Source of the DNA: Cephalopachus bancanus
Taxonomy: Eukaryota; Chordata; Mammalia; Primates; Tarsiidae
Length of the DNA stretch: 64,000 nt
Direction: 5' to 3'
Assembly: GCA_027257055.1 (NCBI GenBank)
Contig: JAPVLO010000007.1
Coordinates: 3,224,001 to 3,288,000, forward strand
Translations under genes and position numbers: made by a program
The notes under the pieces: model-generated
The model's database searches: none
What the model saw: the letters and a program-made list of their open reading frames with translations, nothing else
Told to the model about the DNA's origin: nothing
In this document: positions 1 to 9,320 of the stretch, piece after piece
Layout of the letters: each line of letters opens with the position of its first letter
Numbering within the stretch: position 1 is the stretch's first letter

Positions 1-427
1 ATCCCACGCCTTGGGAGGCTGAGGTGAGTGGATTGCCTGAGCCCGTGGGTTTGAGACCCGCCTGGGCAATTTGGTGAGACCTCATCTCTACAATAAATTA
101 AAAAATTAGCCGGGTGTGGTAGCACGCGCCTGTAGTTCCAGCTACCTGGAAGGCTGAGGCAGAAGGATCACTGGAGCCCAGCAGGTCGAGGCTGCAGTGA
201 CCGGGAGCGGTCACTGCACTCCAGTCTGGGCAACAGAGTGAGACTACAACTCAAAAAAAAAAAAAAAAATTAGCCAGGCGTGGTAGTTCACGCCTGTAGT
301 TCTGGCTACTTGGAAGGCTGAGGCAGAAGGATCGCCTGAGCCCAGCAGGTTGATGCTGGGGTGGCCGTGAGCATGCCACTACACTCCTGTCTGGGCAAAG
401 GAGTGAGACTCCAACAACAACAAAAAA
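1..427 (+). mobile_element. Trimeric Alu (left-right-right), cut by window start
   Basis: A young-family Alu dimer ends in an A run at about 253-269. A second right arm follows directly at 270-427, ending in (CAA)n and an A tail. The order left-right-right suggests unequal recombination or insertion in an A tail. Confidence 0.85.
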
Positions 428-605
428 CTTTATTTTTGAATAATTTTAGATCTCAAAAAAGTTGCAATGTTGCAAGACATAGAGAGCTCCTGGGTACCCC
501 TACTCGGTTTCAGCTTCCCCTAATGTTAACTATCTTGTGTCGTTGTCGACTCTAAGAAATCCACATGGGTATGTTTCTCCCAACTGCAGGCCAGTCTTTA
601 TTTGG

Positions 606-700
606 ATTTCATCAAAGCCAGGTGTGATGGCGTGAGCCTGTAATTGCAGCAACTTGGGAGGCTGAGAAGGGAGGATCGCCCAAACCCACAAGTTTGCCAG
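606..700 (+). mobile_element. Alu left-arm fragment
   Basis: Resembles the start of an Alu (GCCAGGTGTGATGGCGTGAG, then GGGAGGCTGAGAAGGGAGGATCGCC) and stops before the middle A-rich region. Confidence 0.7.
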
Positions 701-1038
701 TTTTCCCATTAATGGCCTCTTCTGTTCCAGGTCCCATCCAGGGCACCAAAGTGCTGTAGTGTCCCCTTAGGTTCTGTCTGTGGCAATTTCTCAGACTTTC
801 CTTGCTTTCATGACCTCAACAGTTTGGAGGATCACTGACCAGGTGTCTTATAGAAGGCCTCTCCATTTGGGTTTTCTGCTGCACTTTCTCATGATGAGAC
901 AGAGGTCATGAGTTTTAGGGAAGAGTTTTACAGGGTGAGGTGCCCTTCTTTTCACATCCTATCAGGGGCCTGACATCCACATGATCACCTGGGGATGCTC
1001 ACCTGGGTTACTTGGTCAAGGTAGGGCCTCTCCTCTCT

Positions 1039-1210
1039 CTCCTCTGTCGAGTTCTTCTCTTTCCTTTCCTTTTTTTTTTTTGAGTTGGAGTCTCACTCTG
1101 TCTCCCAGACTGGAAGGCAGTGGTCTCCTCTGTCGAGTTCTTCTCTTTCCTTTCCTTTTTTTTTTTTGAGTTGGAGTCTCACTCTGTCTCCCAGACTGGA
1201 ATGCAGTGGC
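1039..1210. repeat. 86-bp tandem duplication across an Alu 3' end
   Basis: Two adjacent copies (1039-1124 and 1125-1210), each holding about 27 bp of flank, a T run and the first part of an antisense Alu. They differ at only a few positions, so the duplication is recent. Confidence 0.9.
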
Positions 1211-1446
1211 CGCTCCCGGCCTCTGCAGCCTCGACCTGCTGGGTTCCCGCGATCCTTCCACCTCAGCCTTCCAAGTAGCTGGAACTCCAGGCACACGCGA
1301 CCACACCCGGCTAATTTTTTGATTTATTGTAGAGATAAGGTCTCACCAAGTTGCCCAGGTGGGTCTCGAACCTCGTGGCCTCAGGCAATCCACTCACCTC
1401 AGCCTTCCAAGGTGCGGGATTACAGGCTGAGCCACCGAGCCCAGCT
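1156..1446 (-). mobile_element. Alu, young family
   Basis: Full-length antisense copy with the diagnostic TGAGTTGGAGTCTCACTCTG, GATTTATTGTAGAGA and GGCTGAGCCACCGAGC. Its 3' end is involved in the 86-bp duplication. Confidence 0.93.
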
Positions 1447-1463
1447 TCCTTTTCTTGACTCTA

Positions 1464-1755
1464 TTTTTTTTTGAGTTGGAGTCTCACTCTTTCATCCAGG
1501 CTGGAGTGCAGTGGCACGCTGACGGCCACTGCAGGCTCGACCTACTGAGCTCAAGTGACCTTTCTGCCTCAGCCTTCCAAGTAGCTGGGACTACAGGTGT
1601 ACACCTCCATGCCTGGCTGATATTTTTTTATTTATTGTGGAGACAAGGTCTCACCAAGTTGCCCAGACTGGTCATGAACCCATGGGCTTAGGCAATCCTC
1701 TCGCCTCCACCTCCCAAAGTGCTGGATAACAGGCATGAGTCACCACACCTGGCTT
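1464..1755 (-). mobile_element. Alu
   Basis: Antisense dimer from a T run to CACCACACCTGGC, more diverged than its neighbour. Confidence 0.92.
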
Positions 1756-1770
1756 ATTAAATTTTTTTAA

Positions 1771-2063
1771 GGCCGGGCACAGTGGCTCATTCCTATAATC
1801 CCAGTACTTTGGGAGGCCAAGGTGAGAGGATTGCCTGAGCCCATGGGTTCAAGACCAGCCTGGGCAACTTGGTGAGACCTCATCTCTACAATAAATAAAA
1901 AAATTAGTTGGGCATGGTGGTGCGTGTCTGTAGTTCCAGCTACTTGGAAGGCTGATGCAGAAGGATCACCTGAGCCCAGCAGGTCAAGGCTGTAGTGGCT
2001 GTGAGCGTGTCACTGCCCTCCAACCTGGGTGACAGAGTGAGATGCCTACTCAAAAAAAAAAAT
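1771..2063 (+). mobile_element. Alu, young-family type
   Basis: Sense dimer starting GGCCGGGCACAGTGGCTC, with the ACAATAAATAAAAAAATTAG middle and an A tail. Confidence 0.93.
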
Positions 2064-2065
2064 TT

Positions 2066-2356
2066 TTGTTTTTTTTTTTTTTGAGTTGGAGTCTCACTCT
2101 GTCACCCAGACTGGAGTGCAGTGGCCGCTCCCGGCCACCGCAGCCTCGACCTGCTGGGCTCCGGCAATCCTTCCGCCTCAGCCTTCCAAGTAGCCGGAAT
2201 TACAGGCATGTGCTACCACGCCCGGCTGATTTTTTGATTTATTGTAGAGATGAGGTCTCGCTGCCCAGGCGGGTCTCGAACCCGCAGGCTCAGGCAATCC
2301 ACTCACCTCAGCCTCCCAAAGGCGCGGGATTACAGGCTGAGCCACCGAGCCTGGCT
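2066..2356 (-). mobile_element. Alu, young family
   Basis: Antisense dimer abutting the preceding sense Alu tail-to-tail, forming an inverted Alu pair with almost no spacer. Ends GAGCCACCGAGCCTGGC. Confidence 0.93.
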
Positions 2357-2359
2357 CAA

Positions 2360-2488
2360 AAAAATTTTTTTTAGGAGACAGGGTCTCACTCTGTCACCCA
2401 GGCTGGAGTACAGTGGCACCATCATAGCTCATTGCAGCCTCGACCTCCTGGCCTCGAGTGATCCTCCCATCTCAGCCTCCCAAAGCCT
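2360..2488 (-). mobile_element. Alu right-arm fragment
   Basis: Antisense fragment from T run through GGGTCTCACTCTGTCACCC to CTCAGCCTCCCAAAG. Confidence 0.8.
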
Positions 2489-2719
2489 CCTGGCTCTGTT
2501 CTTTAGAATGGAGTCCCTAAACCCAGTCCACGTTCGAGGTATGTGGGGGGGGGCGTTAATCTCTGCTTCCTGGAATCTGCAGATCTTATTTGAAATTTTG
2601 TATGGAAGGTTTGTCTCCTCCCTGCCCTGAATTGTTCTTCATTTTGTGTCTGCTGTATGTTAGGTTATTACCCAGCACCCTGGTCCCACTGCTCACATGG
2701 TGCCAACTCTGGCCATCCT

Positions 2720-3000
2720 TTCCACTGGCCCCCCCGTGCTGTCCTGGCCCTGCTACTCTGTGTCCTTCCACAACTTCGGTGCTCACCTTGCCCTCTCCTG
2801 CCCTGCATCAGTATTAGCCCTTTCTCTAAGAGGCCCTACTCACAGCTTCTATTTATCATCAGAAATGCTCTTGTGTATTTATTTGTTGATCTGTTCATTG
2901 ACTCACTCCTCCCAGGATATGAGGGACTTCGCTTGTCCTAGCACATGGCAGGTTCCAGGTGTTCGTGAGTGGTGCCCTGTGAGTGAGTGAGGTTGAGACA
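2720..3000 (-). mobile_element. Old L2 LINE 3' end, antisense
   Basis: The order of a run like TTTATTTGTTGATCTGTTCA, then GAGGGACTTCGCTTG, then CTAGCACATGGCAGG resembles the antisense end of L2. Strongly diverged; boundaries approximate. Confidence 0.45.
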
Positions 3001-6000
3001 ACTGGTTGGAATGTACCCACCAAGAGCACCCCAGAAGAGCCCTCTGGCAGGAGGGGAGGGGCCTGACTCCCTGGTGGAAGGATGGAGGCCTCGGAGGCAT
3101 CATCCCTCTCTTTTCTCCCCTTCCTAGGCCCGGGCACAGGCTAGTCCTTCCTTTCTGTTGCCCACATGGGGAGAGCCCCAAAGTAGCAGATGCCCAGAAA
3201 TATGTCCCATCCGATTCTTCCTCCCAGCCCAGTCTGACAGGCTGATGAGGCCCCCTGGACCCGCCCCATCATGTCCCAGCCTAGATGCCTGCTGCCTGAC
3301 TGCAGGTCCCCGAGGGGACGCCAGGGAGAGCCAGGTGTCCCTTTCGCTTGTGTGGTTATCTGTAGAGCCATCACCAGCCTCTGCAATGCGAGCCCTTGGA
3401 GGCTGCGGCCCCTGGGGAGCAGCTGTGTCCCTTCAGCTGGGACTGAGGCCCAGGCCCCCTTGCCTGAACAGTGCTGACTAGCTTGTCCGAGCCTGGGATG
3501 GAATTACAGCCACGGGCCTGCACCTGTGAGGGGCAGCAGTGCCTCCCCCTAGGCCCGGCCAGCCGTCTCCAGGGCACCAGCTCCATGCCCAAGCCCTGAA
3601 TCTAGTGGACTGGGGGAAGGATGGGCTGTGGGGGCTCCCATGTGGGGGCTTCCCAGAGACCACTGGGACTACAGGGAGGCAGTCTATCAGGAGGGAAGGG
3701 GCAGCAAGGTCAGGGCTGGGACCCAGAAAGGTCGCCAGAGGTCAGATCATAAAGCTACGTGGGCTGGTGGGAGCTGGGCTAGCCTGGGACAGTTGAGGCC
3801 CAGGTGCTGGCCCCCTCGGGCTGTGCAAGGCAAGTGGGCACCTGGAAAGAAATCTGGTATGTAGGGGGCCTGTACCCTCCTGGCTGTGGTTGGCTGGGTC
3901 CTCCCAGGGTCTGTGGTTGGCCTGACTGTTCACAGACCCTCAGAGGAAAGGCCTTCCACCCTACCCCACAGCCCCAGGGGCCAACTCAGTGCAGGCCCTG
4001 GCTGCCTTCCCACTCCTGGGCTGGGCCTGGTGTGGCAGCTGGCACAAGGACAGGCTGCCCTGCCCTCTCCTCCCCTGCTCTGCTCACTCTCTCCCTACCC
4101 CTCCTGTCTACTGGCCCCATCCCTTCGCCCACTTGCTGCCCCTGCTTTTCTGCTCAGGGCTTCAGTACCTTCCCACCCCCGCACCCTGCAGGCAGCAGGT
4201 GTGGCCTGGCTTCTGTCCTGTGGGAAGGTCTGGAATGCAGAGCCCTGGTGCCTGGCCTGGGAGTGGTGGTGGGAGCTGGGGCTCAGGAAGGAAGGGGGCT
4301 GGCAGTTGGCAGTGGCATTTTGGAAGGACGATTGGGGGTGAGCGAAAGCTTGGAATGGAGACTGGTCGACAGTTGGCCGTGGCAGCTGGAGCGGCAGTTG
4401 GGGCTTGGCAGGGGCACAGGCCCGGAGGACAGTTGGGGTGGGGCAGCCGTGGGGTTGGCAGGTAGCCCCTGGCCTAGCAACAGCTATGGAGGGTGGTCTC
4501 AGGGAGGCCGGGCAGGAGGACAGGGCCAGCTAGCACTGGACCTGGCCGGGCTGTGACCAGGAGGAGGCCCACCTCCCTCCAGCGGCGGTGAGGTGGCCTC
4601 CCCCAGCCCATGGGTGGGTCTGCAGCCCATCGGCCTCCATCCCCTGCAAGACTCAGGATGACGTGCAGTGGGCGGCGCCCTGGACAGCCCAGCATCCTTG
4701 GCCGGCACGGGCCTCTCTCCCTGCCCTGCCCTCTGCCTCTCTCTGTCTGGGCCTCCAGCAGAGGCCTGGCCAGGGCAGGGACAGGTTCTGGGCAGTTCCC
4801 TGGGAGGGGGCAGGACTCTCAGGGCTGTTGCCATGGGGACGACTGAACAACACCACTGGCTGGTGAATAAACAGGCAGGTTCCCTGACCAGTGACTGAGA
4901 CAAAGACAGCCATAGAAAACCCAGCTGGGGGTGGATAAGGAAAGGCTGCCTCCGGGAAGGTGGGGGTGGTGGAGAAGGCCCTGCAAGATGGGGGCTGCCC
5001 AGGTGGACAGGGAGGGTTTGTTGTTCCTCTGAGCTCTCCTCCCAGAAGCTCCACCCAGTACATCTTTTACAAGAGCAGACCGTATGGATGAGGCAGGGCT
5101 CTGCTCCCTTGGTGGTGTCAGAGCACCTGGCACCAGCTCTTCTGCCCCAAGAAGCTGCACAGTGGGTGGAGGGTAAGCAGCCAGTGAGTAGTGCATGTGG
5201 TGCAGGGGTCTGTGAGCGCAAGTTTGCAGAGAGGCTGTAGGTATGAGGATGTGCCTGGACCCTTCCAGGCCTGCTAGCCACAGGGCTCTCATGTGTGGCT
5301 CCAGTTGAGTTGTCCCAGGTCCCTGGGGTCTATAGGCATTTTCTGAGAAGCTGCAATCAGCCAGCTGCAATCACCCGGCCTCTGCCTCTTGGCCCTGAGC
5401 TCCCATGGCTGCCCAGAGCTCCTGTCTTGTTGCCACTCACACCCTCACAGGACTGGGGTCCCTTGGATGGGCTCCAGCCACGCTCACCCAGGTGGCTAAG
5501 GTTACTTTCTGGAGTGGCTGCATCACACGGGACAGACGAGTGTGCCTTGTAGAGCCTGGCCCTCAGTCCGGTTGTGTGTCCTGTGTCCTGTGTGTGCACT
5601 GATGAGGTTAGGGCCATGTCCAGTTCACCACAGCTCCCTTAGGCTGCACTTGCTGGACCCTGGCCCTGGATGCTGGGATGCTCTGGTCAGAGGCTGCTGA
5701 GGCCAATCCCCTGTGCCCAACCTCTCCTCTTCCCAGAGCAGTCTCCCAGCCGGCTACTGGGTAGCAGATGACCCCTGGAGTGTCTGGCCAGGCCTCATGT
5801 ATGGGACGGTGTATGTCCCCTGAACCAGAGGCCCAGGGACCCTGGGAGAGGAGGCACTGTGACCCAGCCTGGCATTTGCCTGTCTCATGTCTAATCTAGC
5901 AGTGGCTCAGCAGACACTGAACACTAATAAAGGTGGGACTCTGGGGTCATGGAGCCAGCACCTACGTCAGAGCAGACACATAGAGATGGGGGTCCAGCTG

Positions 6001-6049
6001 CATGATCCTCTTCTTTCCCCCATTTCTGCTGAGCGGTCCCAGCCACTGC

Positions 6050-6072
6050 TATTTTATTTTATTTTATTTTAT
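6050..6072. repeat. (TTTTA)n microsatellite
   Basis: Just under five uninterrupted units of TTTTA. Confidence 0.95.
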
Positions 6073-8109
6073 GGTAAAGGAGTGTATTAACTCTTAGAAC
6101 AAATATCATCTGGAGGTGGGGTGGGCTTCAGGCACAGCTTAATCAGGGCTCTCTTATGCTCTTATGCTTGGGAGTGCTTGGCTCTGTCTTGATGTATTGG
6201 CTTCATCTGCAGGCTATCTGACCTTCTGTTGGTTCTGGGAGCAGAAAAGACAGGAGTCTTGGTCTCTAATTGTTGGCGACATTGCTGGGGGCGCGGGAGT
6301 GGATGAGAGAGGTCCCAGGGCCCCTTCTGCCTTGGCTCATTCTAGAACTCAGCAAGAGTTTCTGCCAAGATGTGCAGCCCAGTCTGGCAGGTGGGGTGCG
6401 TGTTGGTAGTGGTGAGGTGAGGTTTGGTTCTCATGGCGAGGCCTTCCAGGTAGTGGCTGGGGACCATAGTGTGCTCTGGCGGGTGTGGACAGTGGGCATA
6501 GCACCCAGTCACCACTACTCTCCTTGGAGGGTGCCTGGGGAGGTCTGGTGGGGGGAGAGGGGAGGTGGGAGAGCAGACAGGCTCCCTCTGAGGAAGGAGG
6601 AGAGCTCCCCAGGAGGCCCCTGGGGGGCAGGCATCAGGGCTGAGTGCTCCCGGGTTTGGCCGTCAGAGGCAAGGACTCTCCTGTCTCTCAGTCCGCCTTT
6701 CCTCCGTGGGTTACAGCTGGGCTCCAGGTAGGCAGGGGACTTCTGCAGACAGTGCTCTCTGTTCCCTCAGAGGCAGGAGGCACTGACCGCCAGACCCTCC
6801 CTGAGCCTAGAGAGTGGCTGTGCTCAGCCCTCACCTCCCCAAGGCGGGTTGTTTCAGAACAGGGGGTGTCGCCTACAGGGCTCCCCAAAAGAAAGGTGTT
6901 GGGTGGAGGTTCCTAGGCCGGCAGTGCCAGCCCCCGAGGTGGGGAGGAGAGGGGTGGGGGCGCCTGCATAGCGTCTCCAGGCGCCGGCGGCAGCAAGGGA
7001 GTGTCCGAGCCTTTCATCCGGTTGCCAGACCTCGGCTCGCCCTTGAGCACTCATGAATTCCCCGGGCCTGCCCTCCCACCGCCGCCGTGAATGCCTCCTC
7101 ACACATCCTGAACGCACCCACGAGGCCCGCCGCCTCCTACCTCCCCAGGAATTCCAGGCGCTGGGCCCGCGGGAGGCAGGACCCGGACGGTCCGGGAGCC
7201 TCCCCATTGGCTGGCCCCGCAGTGCTCAACTCCCCTGCGCTGCTGGCCGGCCGCGGGCCCACCTCCCTTCCCGCCACCGCGCCGGGGAGAGAAAGCGAGG
7301 CGGCCTTTACCCCCGCGCAGGCCCGCCGGGAATGCGGGCCGCACCGCCCACTCCCTCCGCCTGAGGGTTGGAGGACGGCGGAGGTGAGAAGGGAAGTGCT
7401 GGGCCGGGGAGCCCCATCCCGGGCAGCTCGACTCGCGATTAGCCCAGGGGTGGGGCAGGGCCCGGGTCGCTCGCTTCCCGCCCCTTCCCGGGACCCTGCG
7501 CCCCTGCAAGGCAGATGACACGATTGGGAAGGATCCGCGCGCGGCCGCCGGTGCTCCCAGTTAGACAGACCCAAGCCCCAGAGGCGAGTACCGCCACGTG
7601 GCTCGCGCCCCAAGGTGCGCCCATCCCTGGGTGCGCCAAGGTCCCTCGACGGTGGGGCGCGCCCCGGGCGGCCTTGGCATCGCCTTCGCGCGATGCACCA
7701 AGCGGCCCGCGGAGCCGCCTGGCGTGCGGGGAAGTCGCGAAGTTTGCGAGACGCGCACAGCGCGACGGCGCGTCAGGGCGCGGGGACAGCCTGTGACCCG
7801 GGACCCGCCCGCCCCCGAGAAACAGGAGCGCGGGCCACGCCGGGGCGCGCAGTCGGAAAGGAGCTGCGGCGCCCCGCCCCGGCCCGTTTCTCATGTCTGA
7901 TGGTCTCCGGGCCGCTCGACACCCGCGGGGAATGGGTGCCCGGCCCAGGGCCGCGCCGCCCCAGCCCCCAGCCAGCCCAGGGGAGGGGGCTTCCCACAAT
8001 GCCCAGCGAGCTCAGCCCGCACTTCCGCTGTCCGGCTGCCCACGGGTAGGGCCAGGGGAGAGCGGACCCCCACGCGGCCCCCTCTGACCCCGCGGCGCGG
8101 CGCTCCGGC

Positions 8110-8300
8110 CGGGCGGGGGGCGGGGCCGGCGGTCGGGCCGGCGTGGGCGGGGCGCGGGGCGGTGGCCGCGGCCGGGGCGCGGCGCGGGCCAATCAGCGAC
8201 GGCCGGGCGCGCGCCGGGGGGCGGGGTCGGGTCCGCGGGCGGGGCGCGCGCGGGTGGCGGGGGCCGCGGGGTTGGAGCGGGCGCGGGGGCGCGCGCCGGC
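8110..8300 (+). promoter_or_regulatory. ZBTB46 core promoter: GC boxes and CCAAT box
   Basis: Four GC-box (Sp/KLF-type) matches lie near 8114-8126, 8145-8153, 8218-8230 and 8236-8245. One CCAAT box (CCAATCAGCG, NF-Y type) lies at 8189-8198. They sit 160-340 bp upstream of the exon 1 donor, which suggests transcription starts around 8280-8330. The exact start is not determinable here. Confidence 0.65.
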
Positions 8301-8302
8301 CT

Positions 8303-8320
8303 GACGGACGGACGGACGGA
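8303..8320. repeat. (GACG)n run in exon 1
   Basis: Four and a half GACG units near the presumed transcription start. Confidence 0.9.
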
Positions 8321-8446
8321 CAGACGCGCAGAGCGACCGAGGCGAGCGCGCAGCTCGGACCCGCCCGGACGCAGCGTTCGCCCGGCGGCGGCGGCGACCA
8401 CCCGCGCGGGTCCGGCGGCCGCGGCGCTCGCCCTCGCCTGCGCCCC

Positions 8447-8458
8447 ATGGGGTCACAG
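8447..8458 (+). CDS. Upstream ORF, first part (4 codons in exon 1)
   Basis: ATG GGG TCA CAG ends exactly at the exon 1 donor. Spliced to exon 2 (AGT CTG TAG at 34912-34920) it gives a six-residue peptide, Met-Gly-Ser-Gln-Ser-Leu, and a stop. The stop is followed by 23 nt before the ZBTB46 start codon. The context has G at +4 but C at -3, so it is moderate. Upstream ORFs of this kind commonly reduce or gate initiation at the main start; whether this one does is inference. Confidence 0.5.
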
Positions 8459-9320
8459 GTAAGCGGCGCCGGCTCATTGTCCGCGCGGCCGGGCCGGCGC
8501 ATCGCGGCGGGGCCCGGCCAGGGCAGCTCGAGCCGGGCCGCCAGCGCCCAGGCGCGCCCCCGCCCCCGCCGCCCGCCACGCCCCGCCCCGCGGGGGCGCC
8601 CTCCTGGCGGCGCCCGGTGCCCAGGCTCCGGCTGCGGGGACGGCGGCGGGGACCCCGGCCCGGCCCCCCGGGGCCGGGGCGCGGGGGCGAGGCAGGCGGG
8701 GTGGCGGGTCCCCGCGGGGCTGCGCTGGCGGCGGCGGCAGGGCTTCCTGGCTCCCGGCTTCTCGGCCCGGCACCTCCCGCCGCCGCGGTCCCTCCCCGTC
8801 ACCTCCGAAAGGGGAATTTTCCAGCTGGCAATTTCTGCTGCGTCAACGCCTGGCCCCGGGAGGCAGCCGGGGGCGTCCCGGCGCCCCCCGCCCGCGGCGC
8901 CCAGCGCGCCCCCAGCCGGCGACGCGGAGCCGCGCCCCGACTCGCCCGCGCCGAGTTTGCCAAGAGTCGGAGCTGCGGGAGGTGGGTGCGGACCAGTCCC
9001 CGCTGGGCCTGGGGGTCCTAGTCTCCCCCAGAAGCCGACACCGACCTGGTCTCCATTTTCGTGGCTGGCTGAGCCGGGGCTCTGGGCTTCCGCCCGGGCG
9101 GCGCGGGGCGCGCGGCGGGCCCGGGGCGCGCGGGGCGCACGGGGCGCGCGGAGGGAGCGGGGTCCGCGGCGGCCGCGTCTTTGTTTCTCCGTAAATAGAC
9201 ATGTCAGTTTCCCAGGGCAGCGGGAATCGGCGTCTGACAACTCCATCCCGATGGCAAAGGGGGAGTTCCTGCGCCTGGGGGGCTCTGGCTAGTCGGGGCT
9301 CCCCGGTCCTGCCGACACCT

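Larger units (their letters stand above)
2489..6984. other. Upstream single-copy DNA, no gene supported
   Basis: About 4.5 kb of moderately GC-rich DNA upstream of the CpG island. Apart from the L2-like piece near 2.9 kb and a (TTTTA)n run, I recognise nothing. Several open frames exist (the longest about 250 codons at 3804-4556) but they overlap in several frames, lack domain signatures and look like chance. Confidence 0.6.
8285..8458 (+). other. ZBTB46: ZBTB46 exon 1 (5'UTR, start approximate)
   Basis: The 3' boundary is a near-perfect donor, CAG|GTAAGC, with the exon ending at 8458. The only ATG between about 8285 and the donor is at 8447-8449; it is out of frame with the main protein and belongs to a short upstream ORF (see separate entry). 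A (GACG)n tetranucleotide run at 8303-8320 lies near the presumed start. The 5' end is inferred from promoter boxes only. Confidence 0.7.
6985..9320. promoter_or_regulatory. CpG island over the ZBTB46 promoter
   Basis: CpG-dense, GC-rich DNA begins near 6985 and fades near 9320, in contrast to the CpG-poor sequence either side. It brackets exon 1 and its donor site. The densest part is about 7650-9180. No TATA box is evident, as expected for a CpG-island promoter. It extends about 1.3 kb upstream of the presumed start site, so it could also drive divergent non-coding transcription, but nothing in the sequence proves this. Confidence 0.9.

Noticed and set aside
1085..2630. Frames reading [18 protein letters not shown] peptides
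   Set aside because: These are antisense Alu translations, which recur at every Alu in the window.
3804..4556. 250-codon frame upstream of the promoter
   Set aside because: Three overlapping frames are open on the same strand, the composition is generic Gly/Pro/Ser/Trp, and nothing resembles the genes known upstream of ZBTB46 (for example ABHD16B).
7891..9292. Long open frames on both strands of the CpG island (451 codons minus, 376 codons plus)
   Set aside because: GC-rich DNA is poor in stop codons. The frames overlap one another on both strands, are low-complexity Pro/Arg/Gly/Ala and run through exon 1 and its donor. No domain is visible.
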